Virus record (IMG/VR): IMGVR_UViG_3300023174_000268
Location: 1-46,199 of that record
Origin: a virus
Reading direction: 5' to 3' (one strand)
DNA: 46,199 nt
The notes under the pieces: model-generated
The model's input: only the letters and a program-made list of their open reading frames with translations
Told to the model about the DNA's origin: nothing
Database searches by the model: none
Shown here: in pieces, positions 17,553 to 23,404 of the stretch
How positions within the stretch are numbered: the stretch's first letter is position 1
Layout of the letters: each line of letters starts with the position of its first letter
Position numbers and translations under genes: made by a program

Positions 17553-18119
17553 ATGCCAATGGAGAAAATCAAAGAACGTTTGAGCGATGTTGCTCATAAC
17601 TGGTCTTACATAGTAATGATAACATTATTTTTGTTTACAGTCCAGCCTGGTCCAACATCAAGTCAAGCGTTAACTACATTACCTGTAAAGGTAATAAAAA
17701 CCGAAAAACAACTAAAAAGAGAAATAATAGATAAGTTCAGCAATGATACTTATAAGCATTCAGAAATGCTTACAGCCTCGGATTTAAAAGATTTATTATG
17801 GGCTGTAGGATTTGAAGGAACTGCTTTAAAAACAGCTTGGGCTGTTGCTCGTGTAGAGTCTAATGGGAGACCGCTAGCTTTAAATGACAATGTCAAGACT
17901 GGAGATAAATCTTACGGGATTTTTCAGATTAACATGTTGGGAGACCTAGGTGTGAATCGTAAAGAAAAATTCGAATTAGTTTCAAATAAGGAATTATTTG
18001 ATCCAGTAACAAATGCAGAGATAACGTACTATATGACCAAAGGCGGCAAAGATTGGTCATCTTGGCCTAACTCGATAGATAAGGCCAGGAACCTCATACC
18101 AGAGTTTCCAAAAAATTAA
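17553..18119 (+). CDS. Secreted or anchored lysozyme-like / lytic transglycosylase protein
   Basis: 188 residues. A hydrophobic segment (about 17-31, WSYIVMITLFLFTV) serves as signal anchor or signal peptide. The C-terminal domain has the lysozyme-superfamily pattern: AVARVESNGRP with likely catalytic Glu102, then GDKSYGIFQINMLGDLG (about 118-133). It would cleave peptidoglycan at the membrane-wall interface. It is separate from the CHAP endolysin at 43322, so it may act in a different step such as a late spanin-like role, entry priming or wall remodelling (inference). AAAGGAGGAA before the ATG is the strongest Shine-Dalgarno sequence of the region. Confidence 0.8.
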   Translation: MPMEKIKERLSDVAHNWSYIVMITLFLFTVQPGPTSSQALTTLPVKVIKTEKQLKREIIDKFSNDTYKHSEMLTASDLKDLLWAVGFEGTALKTAWAVARVESNGRPLALNDNVKTGDKSYGIFQINMLGDLGVNRKEKFELVSNKELFDPVTNAEITYYMTKGGKDWSSWPNSIDKARNLIPEFPKN

Positions 18120-18131
18120 GGAGGAGTTAGA

Positions 18132-18341
18132 TTGCAAAAGATACAGCTAGTATCTAAATACCTAACTCTCGCAGAGGAAGGCCTTGTTCCTAGGATTGAT
18201 TGTCCAATGGATCAGGGCCTTCTGATGCCTAACCTGTCAGAAGAAAATGAGATATACTTATATTGCCTTTCATGTGATTTTAAGAAAACTATTGGGACGG
18301 AATATTATGCAAAACTTAAAGAGTGCGTCGATAGAAACTGA
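18132..18341 (+). CDS. Small cysteine-containing phage protein (69 aa, TTG start)
   Basis: Starts at TTG after AAGGAGGAG. The pattern IDCPMDQGLLMPNL, then YLYCLSCDFKKTIG gives one cysteine, then a CxxC, like a small treble-clef or zinc-ribbon fold common in actinobacterial phages. It lies 12 bp after the lysozyme gene in the same operon. Function unknown. Confidence 0.65.
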   Translation: MQKIQLVSKYLTLAEEGLVPRIDCPMDQGLLMPNLSEENEIYLYCLSCDFKKTIGTEYYAKLKECVDRN

Positions 18342-18423
18342 CGGCGGTCAAATAAAGGAAACTGACTCTATGGGTAGAGAAAAGTTCTGGGAAGACTTGG
18401 GGCGGCCTAATGACGGAGAATGA
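18307..18423 (+). CDS. Overlapping miniprotein (38 aa, or shorter from 18370)
   Basis: The frame overlaps the previous gene by 35 bp and the next by 14 bp. A later ATG at 18370 after AAAGGA gives the more natural start MGREKFWEDLGRPNDGE. Acidic, with no cysteine. The tight nesting fits neighbouring genes, but coding evidence is limited to continuity and position. Confidence 0.4.
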   Translation: MQNLKSASIETDGGQIKETDSMGREKFWEDLGRPNDGE

Positions 18424-18625
18424 AAAACCACAAAATTTAGAAGATAACCTACCTATGGTTAATTACATTATGCTACACAGAATATACGACCTTCTGACTC
18501 TAATTGCTAATAAGATGGTTGGGCCAGAGGATGTATCCAAGATGGTTGAATATCATAATCAAGGCTACCTATTAGGACCTGCCCCCTCATTTACCCCCAG
18601 CGAACAGGAAAAAGACAATGCATAG
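18410..18625 (+). CDS. Unknown phage protein (71 aa)
   Basis: Acidic start, helical middle (LPMVNYIMLHRIYDLLTLIANKM) and a disordered, proline-containing end. No family recognised. It overlaps both neighbours by a few bases, as in a compact phage operon. Confidence 0.6.
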   Translation: MTENEKPQNLEDNLPMVNYIMLHRIYDLLTLIANKMVGPEDVSKMVEYHNQGYLLGPAPSFTPSEQEKDNA

Positions 18626-18818
18626 TGTTCACAGCATTAATGTAGTGGAGTCCTATTTAAACAAATGCCTTAATGTAGAGAACGGTAGATGTAACCTAAC
18701 CTGGAAGCATGAAGAATGCAGGGTACTCATGGAGATACTCTACGAAATGACAGAGGACAACAAGTACAAAGAAGAAGAATGGCTATTTGACCCAAATCAA
18801 AAACTTCTCTGGGAATAA
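18618..18818 (+). CDS. Unknown phage protein (66 aa)
   Basis: Contains CLNVENGRCNLTWKHEECR, a C-x8-C-x8-C arrangement with a histidine that could bind a metal, then an acidic helix. It is the last gene of the rightward operon; an independently transcribed RNA follows it. Function unknown. Confidence 0.6.
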   Translation: MHSVHSINVVESYLNKCLNVENGRCNLTWKHEECRVLMEILYEMTEDNKYKEEEWLFDPNQKLLWE

Positions 18819-18822
18819 ATGC

Positions 18823-18851
18823 TTGACATAGAATTTAAGTTATTTTATACT
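18823..18851 (+). promoter_or_regulatory. Consensus promoter of the small RNA
   Basis: TTGACA (18823-18828), 17 bp, TATACT (18846-18851). It is a strong housekeeping-type promoter placed after the operon's last stop, and no coding frame follows before the terminator. Confidence 0.8.
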
Positions 18852-18857
18852 TTATAT

Positions 18858-18957
18858 GTACTGGTTGTAGCATCCCACAAGATTAAGCTCCCAGTATAAC
18901 GTGTAGCAATACACTAGGAAAACCCAATCGGATCCGCCTCTGATTGGGATTTTTTCT
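18858..18957 (+). ncRNA. Candidate structured small RNA of about 100 nt
   Basis: Between a strong promoter and an intrinsic terminator lies a non-coding transcript with three nested or serial stems. TACTGG pairs with CCAGTA (18859-18864 and 18891-18896), enclosing TTGT and ACAA. A perfect GTGTA-GCAA-TACAC hairpin with a GNRA tetraloop follows (18901-18914), then the terminator stem. No open frame with a Shine-Dalgarno sequence is present. It does not match tRNA, tmRNA or another RNA class I recognise. It might regulate host or phage mRNAs, or act as an RNA decoy. It faces the leftward HNH gene, which ends 14 bp away. Confidence 0.65.
18923..18956 (+). terminator. Intrinsic terminator of the small RNA
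   Basis: CCCAATC pairs perfectly with GATTGGG and is followed by ATTTTTTCT, a classic hairpin plus U tract. It can also help end leftward transcription weakly. Confidence 0.85.
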
Positions 18958-18970
18958 GCTGTTTTATATT

Positions 18971-19366
18971 TTAAGGTTTGCCAGATCTTTGATAAGTTCT
19001 TATTCTGTGGCAATTAGCACAAACAACTTCACATTTAGCAATCTCCGCTTTTATGATCTCAATATCGTGGGTATGATTTCTATAAGCAGAAACACTAAAG
19101 TCTTTATTATCTGATATATGATCTAGATCAAGCATGTAATACGGATACTTTTCTCCACAGTCAATGCAACCAAAGGATTCTTTGTATTCTCTAATGTGTT
19201 TATCAATAACTCGCCTATAACTTCTTCGACGGGTATTATAGTTAACCTTTACGCTTTCGCTTAGATGATATGCAATAGTTCCCTTAGAACAACCTAGTAT
19301 TTCTACTATCTGATTGTATGTCTTACCTTCAGCCCTAAGCTTAATAATGTTTTCTTTATGTTTCAT
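18971..19366 (-). CDS. HNH endonuclease with N-terminal HTH
   Basis: 131 residues from the ATG at 19366. The N-terminus has a helix-turn-helix (IIKLRAEGKTYNQIVEILG). The C-terminus is an HNH/treble-clef nuclease: CIDCGEKYPYYMLDLDHI, then CEVVCANCHRIRT, with two CxxC zinc knuckles and the catalytic D-H. It resembles free-standing homing endonucleases. The start is chosen because TATAAT lies 6 nt before it, so the mRNA is leaderless. It lies directly beside tRNA genes, a common home for such elements, and a related HNH gene sits on the other side. Confidence 0.85.
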   Translation of the reverse strand: MKHKENIIKLRAEGKTYNQIVEILGCSKGTIAYHLSESVKVNYNTRRRSYRRVIDKHIREYKESFGCIDCGEKYPYYMLDLDHISDNKDFSVSAYRNHTHDIEIIKAEIAKCEVVCANCHRIRTYQRSGKP

Positions 19367-19372
19367 AGTTCG

Positions 19373-19401
19373 ATTATACAAAATGGATCGAATCATGTCA
19401 A
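19373..19401 (-). promoter_or_regulatory. Leaderless promoter of the HNH gene
   Basis: On the minus strand TTGACA (19401-19396), 17 bp, TATAAT (19378-19373), then 6 nt to the ATG. It is a perfect housekeeping promoter placed 3 bp from the 3' end of the neighbouring tRNA gene. Confidence 0.85.
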
Positions 19402-19404
19402 TAG

Positions 19405-19478
19405 TACACCAGGAAGGACTTGAACCTACGATAACCGAATTATGAGTTCGGGGCCTTAACCAACTTGGCTACTGGTGC
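19405..19478 (-). tRNA. tRNA with CAT anticodon (Met, or Ile2 if modified)
   Basis: The minus strand folds as GCACCAG/CTGGTGT acceptor (first pair G-U), GCC..GGC D arm, CCGAA-CTCATAA-TTCGG anticodon arm and GTAGG..CCTTC T arm with one mismatch. The anticodon is CAT. Elongator Met and lysidine-modified Ile cannot be told apart by eye. No CCA is encoded. Confidence 0.85.
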
Positions 19479-19482
19479 TAAG

Positions 19483-19555
19483 CTGACCCACCAGGCCTCG
19501 ATCCTGGGACATTCGAATTAACAGTTCGACGCTCTACCAACTGAGCTATGGGTCA
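19483..19555 (-). tRNA. tRNA-Asn (GTT)
   Basis: Perfect acceptor TGACCCA/TGGGTCA, D arm GCTC..GAGC, anticodon arm TCGAA-CTGTTAA-TTCGA and T arm CCAGG..CCTGG, with G as discriminator. Anticodon GTT. Only 4 bp separate it from the CAT tRNA, so both are probably processed from one leftward transcript. Confidence 0.92.
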
Positions 19556-19628
19556 ATAATTCTATTATACTAAATAAAGTGCGATATGAAAAGTGAGTCC
19601 GAAAAAAGTGCGGCGGAGATAGAAGACC

Positions 19629-19910
19629 CTATTTAACTTTAGCTATCCTTCTCATATAAGTCCTAATACGATGACAATTAGAACATACTATCTCACATTT
19701 AGCTATTTCTTCATCAATCTTCTTCTTAGATAAACTCTTGATCAATTCCATAACATTTGCCTGTTTGCGACCTCTGACGTGGTCAAAGTCCATAACATAG
19801 TATGGGTAGATCAATTTGCAGTCCATGCAAGGAGTTGTGTTCTTAAGGTCTCTAATGTATTGGGCCAAATAAGCCTTCTGCTTGGCTATAGAGAGCTTTT
19901 CAGCCTTCAT
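19629..19910 (-). CDS. HNH endonuclease (93 aa)
   Basis: The nuclease core matches the C-terminal half of the larger HNH gene: PCMDCKLIYPYYVMDFDHV, then CEIVCSNCHRIRTYMRR, with two CxxC zinc knuckles and the D-H active-site motif. It lacks the N-terminal HTH, so it may be a minimal or truncated relative. AAGG lies upstream of the ATG. The two nucleases bracket the tRNA pair. Confidence 0.85.
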   Translation of the reverse strand: MKAEKLSIAKQKAYLAQYIRDLKNTTPCMDCKLIYPYYVMDFDHVRGRKQANVMELIKSLSKKKIDEEIAKCEIVCSNCHRIRTYMRRIAKVK

Positions 19911-19972
19911 TGGTACCTTGTACCCGAAATGAGTCTCATATGGCTTAAGTATAGCAAGTAGAGTTTCTTAGG

Positions 19973-20089
19973 TTACCCGTTTTTATTTGAATTTAATTTA
20001 GATATACACTCTACACAATAATTCTCTAGTACACCTTTATTGTTTAATCTATCTACATATTTAGCATTGTCACAGAAATTACATTTCAT
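19973..20089 (-). CDS. Zinc-ribbon miniprotein (38 aa)
   Basis: Two CxxC pairs (CNFCDNAKYV and YCVECISKL) 16 residues apart and a short lysine/asparagine tail. It starts at ATG 20089. It is probably a zinc knuckle that binds a nucleic acid or host protein; no family recognised. Confidence 0.6.
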   Translation of the reverse strand: MKCNFCDNAKYVDRLNNKGVLENYCVECISKLNSNKNG

Positions 20090-20103
20090 ATTTATATATA
20101 TCC

Positions 20104-20153
20104 TAGTCGACTACAATATTAGATTTAACAAAATGTTAATAAATATTTTTTTT
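20104..20153. repeat. 50-bp direct repeat, copy 1
   Basis: Shares 37 of 50 positions with 20594-20643, centred on AAAATGTTAATA. Copy 1 lies just upstream of the 38-residue zinc-ribbon gene; copy 2 lies in the divergent spacer. It may be a duplicated promoter or protein-binding region. Confidence 0.5.
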
Positions 20154-20261
20154 CTACTTACAGCTCTTATAATGATTAGATAGTGTTAGATGTGCAAATC
20201 CAGATCTTACTTCTATTTCCCGCCCACATTTATCACAAGTTACTAATCTAGTTGATGCCAT
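20154..20261 (-). CDS. Zinc-finger miniprotein (35 aa), leaderless
   Basis: The pattern CDKCGREI, then H-x5-NHYKSC gives C-x2-C and a distal H/C pair, like a small C2HC finger. TATAAT ends 6 nt before its ATG and a -35 box lies 17 bp further, so it is the first gene of the leftward unit starting in the divergent region. A small regulatory or host-modifying protein is likely; no target can be named. Confidence 0.65.
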   Translation of the reverse strand: MASTRLVTCDKCGREIEVRSGFAHLTLSNHYKSCK

Positions 20262-20267
20262 TGTTTT

Positions 20268-20296
20268 ATTATATACTATCTATATATTCTAGTCAA
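20268..20296 (-). promoter_or_regulatory. Leaderless leftward promoter
   Basis: TTGACT (20296-20291), 17 bp and TATAAT (20273-20268) on the minus strand; the ATG follows 6 nt later. The -35 box is embedded in CTAGTTGACTAG, a near-palindrome. Confidence 0.8.
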
Positions 20297-20593
20297 CTAA
20301 GATATATATCTAAGTATAGAAGTATGTGGATCCATCTGCATTATAAAAGTATTTAATTGTGTACTAGCAAGTAACATAGAACTGTGTATAGCTAAAGATA
20401 AAATTTTAGATGTTAAAGATATTTTTTTCGCTGATGATAGTATTGTGTTAATATGCTACACTCTTCCTATATATACTATATATGTTATATTTTGTATTCG
20501 TTGTATTTCTTGTATTTCCTGACCCCCCGACCCCCCTATGGAATTATAACATTAACTATTTTCGTATGTCAACGATAGCTGTAAAAATATTTT

Positions 20594-20643
20594 TAGTTGA
20601 TTAGGAATTTAGGTTTACTAAAATGTTAATAGAGTTTTATTTT
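20594..20643. repeat. 50-bp direct repeat, copy 2
   Basis: Imperfect copy of 20104-20153, same orientation, with TAGTTGATTA in place of TAGTCGACTA. Confidence 0.5.
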
Positions 20644-20770
20644 GTATGATCCAGTATTTAAAAATGTCCGATTTGTCTATATAGCGAGCCCATAGATTAT
20701 TAACCTTGAGCGTGAGTGTGGTCTATATCACAAAGATTTATTTTTATACTAGCGAGTAGCCCCCCCTAAA

Positions 20771-20792
20771 TGTCAGTCCCCCCTGCTATGAT
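20771..20792 (+). promoter_or_regulatory. TGTCAG-N10-TATGAT promoter
   Basis: TGTCAG, 10 bp, TATGAT with TGC just before it (extended -10). It is the first promoter of the rightward small-gene block. AAAGAAAGG follows in the leader. Confidence 0.65.
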
Positions 20793-20842
20793 TATTATAT
20801 AAAGAAAGTAAGAAACTCTTACTAAAGAAAGGCGGTAATCTA

Positions 20843-20947
20843 ATGAACGATTATCTAGACTATATGGACGAAATCTACGAGGAACTCGTAGAGGAATATG
20901 GACACGATATAGAGTCCAAGTGTGAGCATAATCACACTAACGCCTAA
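20843..20947 (+). CDS. Acidic miniprotein (34 aa)
   Basis: Mostly acidic and tyrosine-rich (NDYLDYMDEIYEELVEEYG), then CEHNHTNA. AAAGAAAGGCGG precedes the ATG. No family recognised. A perfect CRP-type palindrome is embedded in its last codons. Confidence 0.55.
   Translation: MNDYLDYMDEIYEELVEEYGHDIESKCEHNHTNA
20921..20936. promoter_or_regulatory. CRP/GlxR-type palindrome TGTGA-N6-TCACA
   Basis: TGTGA-GCATAA-TCACA matches the cAMP-receptor/GlxR consensus exactly. It lies in the end of the 34-residue gene and 31 bp before a weak TGTCAG-N10-TAGTCT element. Confidence 0.5.
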
Positions 20948-21104
20948 CGGCGTGTCGCTTGATAATGTCAGTCTAATCTGATAGTCTTACGACATACAAA
21001 TTAAATAAAGAATTAGAGCGTGAGCCTAGCAAATAATCCGAAAGGTGAGCCTAGCAAATAACCGCTCAATAACCAACTAACAACTAACGAAAGAAGAAAA
21101 GAAA
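20948..21104 (+). other. Intergenic leader with stems and a 17-bp direct repeat
   Basis: TGTCG and CGACA flank an inner TGTCAG/CTGATA stem (about 20953-20994). GTGAGCCTAGCAAATAA then occurs twice (21020-21036 and 21045-21061), 25 bp apart. TAACGAAAG leads into the next gene. The repeat could be a protein-binding pair or a local duplication. Confidence 0.45.
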
Positions 21105-21197
21105 ATGGATAAACTAAACGAGGCACTAGAAGCCTTACAACAAGCAAACAAGATTTTTGCTGAAATGTTCGACATAGATGAGAGCGAGGCTAACTAA
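21105..21197 (+). CDS. Small helical acidic protein (30 aa)
   Basis: One amphipathic helix (KLNEALEALQQANKIFAEMF) with an acidic end. Its stop overlaps the next ATG (TAATG). It is the first of five tightly coupled tiny genes. Function unknown. Confidence 0.5.
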   Translation: MDKLNEALEALQQANKIFAEMFDIDESEAN

Positions 21198-21370
21198 TGA
21201 TGACTAAATGGGACACTATCCAAGCGGATATAGCAGACGCTTATGTCTATCTAGATGAAGAAGAGGCGTTAGATAAGATTAACGCTGAGGCGATTAGCGA
21301 TAGCGATATCGTAAGCCTTGATGAAATAATCGAGAAAGAATTAACACTAGATTGGGAGGATAGCGAATAA
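21197..21370 (+). CDS. Acidic protein (57 aa)
   Basis: Strongly acidic, alternating alanine, aspartate and glutamate; no cysteine. It starts and ends with TAATG overlaps, so it is coupled to both neighbours. A DNA-mimic-like role would fit the charge but is only a guess. Confidence 0.55.
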   Translation: MMTKWDTIQADIADAYVYLDEEEALDKINAEAISDSDIVSLDEIIEKELTLDWEDSE

Positions 21371-21510
21371 TGATTTATTTTGATTTAGAGGTAAGCAATT
21401 TCGGATTAACAATTTCTACAGAGTGGTTTTATACAGAGTTTAATTGGCTAAGTATTGCTACCGCCCTAATTGTTATAGTTGGCGTTAAATTGTGGAGAGG
21501 TCGTAAGTAA
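21370..21510 (+). CDS. Single-pass membrane protein (46 aa)
   Basis: The last third is hydrophobic (LSIATALIVIVGVKLW) and ends in RGRK, giving an N-out, C-in orientation by the positive-inside rule. Coupled at both ends by TAATG. It may alter host membrane functions during infection. Confidence 0.55.
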   Translation: MIYFDLEVSNFGLTISTEWFYTEFNWLSIATALIVIVGVKLWRGRK

Positions 21511-21644
21511 TGATTAGATTATCCTTAGCCCTAGTAATAGGGCTACTTACCTTCTCCGCCTTCTCAGAGCCTATCTATGCTAACTGCAAGAACACCGCAG
21601 ACGGATACGCTTGCGATCTAGTAGGATATAAGTGGGGTAGATAG
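21510..21644 (+). CDS. Small secreted cysteine-pair protein (44 aa)
   Basis: A signal-peptide-like start (IRLSLALVIGLLTFSAFSEP) with possible cleavage after IYA, leaving about 20 residues with two cysteines (NCKNTADGYACDLVG) that could form a disulphide. It may be an exported toxin-like or superinfection peptide; this is speculative. Confidence 0.55.
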   Translation: MIRLSLALVIGLLTFSAFSEPIYANCKNTADGYACDLVGYKWGR

Positions 21645-21742
21645 TGGCTAATCCTGCTGGTTTCTACACCTGCCCTAAATGCGGTAGGCTCAACGCTGGC
21701 GCATATACTAAATGCGTGTGTGAGCAAACTAACAAAGAATAG
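21644..21742 (+). CDS. Zinc-ribbon miniprotein (32 aa, GTG start)
   Basis: GTG overlaps the previous stop (TAGTG). The pattern CPKCGRLN, then CVC is a small zinc knuckle. It is the last gene of the coupled set; an operator palindrome follows 13 bp after the stop. Confidence 0.5.
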   Translation: MANPAGFYTCPKCGRLNAGAYTKCVCEQTNKE

Positions 21743-21754
21743 ACGGCGTGTCGG

Positions 21755-21769
21755 CTTGACATTGTCAAG
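21755..21769. promoter_or_regulatory. Perfect operator palindrome CTTGACA-T-TGTCAAG
   Basis: Fifteen base pairs, perfectly palindromic, with the same 7-bp arms as the operator at 17495-17513 but a 1-bp spacer. It stands between the end of an operon and the first copy of the intergenic cassette. TGTCAAG is also the core of the stoperator of mycobacteriophage L5, bound by its repressor. Confidence 0.6.
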
Positions 21770-21772
21770 ATC

Positions 21773-21845
21773 GGCCCCTAGCTTCTGTGCGGGGTCGGGC
21801 GTGTCTTACGAGTGTGATTAAAAACACCCTGAAATCTGTGGATAA
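21773..21845. repeat. Intergenic cassette copy a (TTACG-N16-CCCTGAAAT) with DnaA box
   Basis: GC-rich pairing segment (GGCCCC..GGGGTCGGGC), GGCGTGTC-type link, TTACG, 16 bp, CCCTGAAATCTG. A perfect DnaA box (TGTGGATAA, 21837-21845) is fused to the end, and a CRP-like TGTGA-N6-ACACC lies inside (21813-21828). The next 100 bp hold another TGTGA-N6-ACACA. Confidence 0.65.
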
Positions 21846-21947
21846 CTTTGGGCGTGTCGTGGCGTGTCGTCCACAGCCCAAATGTGATTAACAACACACC
21901 ACTTGAGCGTCTCATTATTTGGAATTACTGGCTAGTAGGTAGAGAAT

Positions 21948-21969
21948 TGTCGGTGGCTTCCGCTATAAT
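21948..21969 (+). promoter_or_regulatory. TGTCGG-N10-TATAAT promoter
   Basis: TGTCGGTGG, 10-bp spacer ending CCGC, perfect TATAAT. TATAACGAAAGG follows in the leader of the next gene. Confidence 0.75.
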
Positions 21970-21998
21970 TGCGGTATAACGAAAGGAAGTGGCTAACA

Positions 21999-22202
21999 AT
22001 GGCTAACTTATACACAATACAAGATTTACTAATTGGTAAAATCTATAACTCAAAAACTTTGCGTGGAGAAATTATCTCAGCAGAGAAATCTAATCAACCA
22101 ATTTGGTATGGAGAAAATACGGAAGCGTATTTGGTAGAAGTTTATTCTGCTCATACTTTGCGTAATAAATATCGCACAATTGCGGTGAAGGTTGGTGAAT
22201 AA
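21999..22202 (+). CDS. SH3-like small beta-barrel protein, paralogue 1 (67 aa)
   Basis: Starts at ATG 21999, because upstream bases are promoter and leader. LLIGKIYNSKTLRGEIISAE, then YLVEVYSAHTL and YRTIAVKVGE read as a five-strand small barrel. It resembles genes at 25248 and 25972 in its G-x2-Y/F-x2-KS/TxxG opening and ending. They may be nucleic-acid- or protein-binding paralogues. Function unknown. Confidence 0.6.
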   Translation: MANLYTIQDLLIGKIYNSKTLRGEIISAEKSNQPIWYGENTEAYLVEVYSAHTLRNKYRTIAVKVGE

Positions 22203-22204
22203 TA

Positions 22205-22327
22205 ATGGGATACATTGAAATTTTTCGCCTAGATAATGAGGGTGCTGGCTGGGTAGATTTATCCGAAGCCACTCCCGATGAATTATTTAACATTGAAATT
22301 GGATTACTAAATGAGGGGGCTCTCTAA
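22205..22327 (+). CDS. Acidic miniprotein (40 aa)
   Basis: IEIFRLDNEGAGWVDLSEAT, then PDELFNIEIGLLNEG. Coupled to the next gene by a TAATG overlap. No family recognised. Confidence 0.5.
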   Translation: MGYIEIFRLDNEGAGWVDLSEATPDELFNIEIGLLNEGAL

Positions 22328-22449
22328 TGAACCTAGATGAATTTAAGGCGCATGTTCAAGCAACACGCCAAGCAAGCAAAGCGGAAGCCTTGTCGGTGCT
22401 ATCTGCTACAATTACAATTCAACCAAACGAAAGGGAAAACCTAAAATGA
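22327..22449 (+). CDS. Miniprotein (40 aa) whose 3' end holds the next promoter
   Basis: The codons for EALSVLSATITI contain TGTCGG-N10-TACAAT, and QPNERENLK encodes the AACGAAAGG leader of the following gene, which it overlaps by 4 bp (ATGA). The C-terminus is therefore constrained by regulation. No family recognised. Confidence 0.45.
   Translation: MNLDEFKAHVQATRQASKAEALSVLSATITIQPNERENLK
22391..22412 (+). promoter_or_regulatory. Intragenic TGTCGG-N10-TACAAT promoter
   Basis: Lies inside the 40-codon gene at 22327. Extended -10 (TGC). AAACGAAAGGG follows 12 bp later. Confidence 0.6.
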
Positions 22450-22610
22450 GCAAAATGAAAGAATACATAGAAATAATCGCAGCGAATTGCGATGAATGCG
22501 GTGGCGCAGGATTTTTATTTTTCGGAAACGAAAATAATTATGATGTAGAGCCTTGCGATTGTATCGCAGATTTATCCGATGAATTAAATGTAGATTGGGT
22601 AAATAAATAA
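22446..22610 (+). CDS. DnaJ-like zinc-knuckle miniprotein (54 aa)
   Basis: NCDECGGAGFLFFGN, then EPCDCIADL. CxxCGGxGF is the zinc-repeat pattern of DnaJ and of many small phage metal-binding proteins. The end is acidic. It overlaps the next gene by TAATG. Confidence 0.6.
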   Translation: MSKMKEYIEIIAANCDECGGAGFLFFGNENNYDVEPCDCIADLSDELNVDWVNK

Positions 22611-22810
22611 TGTATAGACTAGATACTTACTATGACGGCAAATTAGAATATACATTCCAATTTGCTGACGCATTACAAGCGTTTGAAGCATTTTCAAAAT
22701 GTTATGATGTTGGTTTTGCTAATGAATTAGCAACATATAATTTATCAATGCCTAATGGCAAAATGTATACTAAAAACTTTAATCGGATTGGATTGGTGTC
22801 GCAGAAATGA
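22610..22810 (+). CDS. Unknown phage protein (66 aa)
   Basis: MYRLDTYYDGKLEYTFQFAD reads as two beta strands, then a helix and NLSMPNGKMYTKNF. Predicted compact alpha/beta. It overlaps the next gene by 4 bp. Function unknown. Confidence 0.55.
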   Translation: MYRLDTYYDGKLEYTFQFADALQAFEAFSKCYDVGFANELATYNLSMPNGKMYTKNFNRIGLVSQK

Positions 22811-22998
22811 TGACCCGTAAAGATTATATTGCTACCGCTGAAATATTAAAGTATATTAGCAATAAAACTCACCCCGCTGTTTTTAGTAAAACCGTTCATG
22901 ACTTTGCGGAAATGTTTGCGAAAGATAATGAGCGATTTGATGTAAAACGATTTCACGAAGCGAGTGGGTATCATGTTCCTAACTTCACTTCAAAATAA
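22807..22998 (+). CDS. Conserved phage-type helical protein (63 aa)
   Basis: TRKDYIATAEILKYI, then FAEMFAKDNERFDVKRFHEASGY. The pattern (DYxxxAxxL..FAxMFAxDNxRFDxxRFxxAsG) is common in actinobacterial phage miniproteins of unknown function. Confidence 0.65.
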   Translation: MMTRKDYIATAEILKYISNKTHPAVFSKTVHDFAEMFAKDNERFDVKRFHEASGYHVPNFTSK

Positions 22999-23104
22999 AG
23001 TAAAACGAATTCAGGAATTGCGTCGCAGTAATGCGGCGCAACCTGTTCGCAATAAAAAAAAATATAATAGAAAAATAAAACATAAAAATAAAATCGATCA
23101 ATAA
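22973..23104 (+). CDS. Possible basic miniprotein (43 aa)
   Basis: Overlaps the 3' end of the previous gene by 26 bp in another frame and then runs through the AT-rich gap. Very basic (RIQELRRSN, then KKKYNRKIKHKNK). No clear Shine-Dalgarno sequence. It may be a nucleic-acid-binding peptide or a chance frame. Confidence 0.35.
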   Translation: MFLTSLQNKVKRIQELRRSNAAQPVRNKKKYNRKIKHKNKIDQ

Positions 23105-23125
23105 TTAATTAGAACAGATGTTCGA

Positions 23126-23193
23126 GGCCCGCCCACAGAGCTGCGGAGTCGGGCGTGTCGTTACGGGTGTGATATAAAACACCCTGAAATCTG
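23126..23193. repeat. Intergenic cassette copy b
   Basis: GGCCCGCCCACAGAGCTGCGG-type stem, TCGGGCGTGTCG, TTACG, 16 bp, CCCTGAAATCTG. GGGTGT and ACACCC flank GATATAAA, giving a CRP-like TGTGA-N6-ACACC. The promoter follows 18 bp later. Confidence 0.7.
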
Positions 23194-23210
23194 CAGCGTG
23201 TTGCGTAAAA

Positions 23211-23232
23211 TGTCAGTCAACCCTGATATACT
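23211..23232 (+). promoter_or_regulatory. TGTCAG-N10-TATACT promoter
   Basis: Extended -10 (TGA). AAACGAAAGG follows 12 bp later, before the 47-residue gene. Confidence 0.75.
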
Positions 23233-23260
23233 ATCAACTCACCAAACGAAAGGTCAACTT

Positions 23261-23404
23261 ATGAATATGTGCGAAGACTTCCCATGCTGCGGTCATGAAA
23301 TGAATGATTGTGATGGATCTCTTTATGGATCCGATAATGTTATTAAGCAAGATATGTGGCGCATGATGTCACGCATGGCTGATGCAGAAATGGGGGATTT
23401 ATAA
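23261..23404 (+). CDS. Cysteine-rich miniprotein (47 aa)
   Basis: Starts at ATG 23261 after AACGAAAGG. MCEDFPCCGHEMNDCDG has four cysteines and a histidine in 16 residues, a likely metal site, then a helix. This CEDFPCCGHE pattern recurs in actinobacterial phages and often precedes small regulatory genes. Confidence 0.6.
   Translation: MNMCEDFPCCGHEMNDCDGSLYGSDNVIKQDMWRMMSRMADAEMGDL

Larger units (their letters stand above)
20262..20842. other. Divergent AT-rich control region without genes
   Basis: About 580 bp separate leftward zinc-finger genes from the rightward small-gene block. No convincing frame was found on either strand. It holds the leaderless leftward promoter, the 50-bp repeat copy 2, two clusters of C6-7 runs (near 20522-20536 and 20761-20784) that are G-rich on the other strand, and the first TGTCAG-N10 promoter. 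A replication or transcription control role is plausible. Confidence 0.6.

Noticed and set aside
20512-20790. C-runs as a G-quadruplex element
   Set aside because: The runs are in two distant pairs and no four-run cluster with short loops exists, so a classical quadruplex is unlikely.
20966-20987. TGTCAG-N10-TAGTCT as another promoter
   Set aside because: The spacing fits but TAGTCT is a poor -10 and the segment also explains itself as a TGTCG/CGACA stem; left as a weak possibility.
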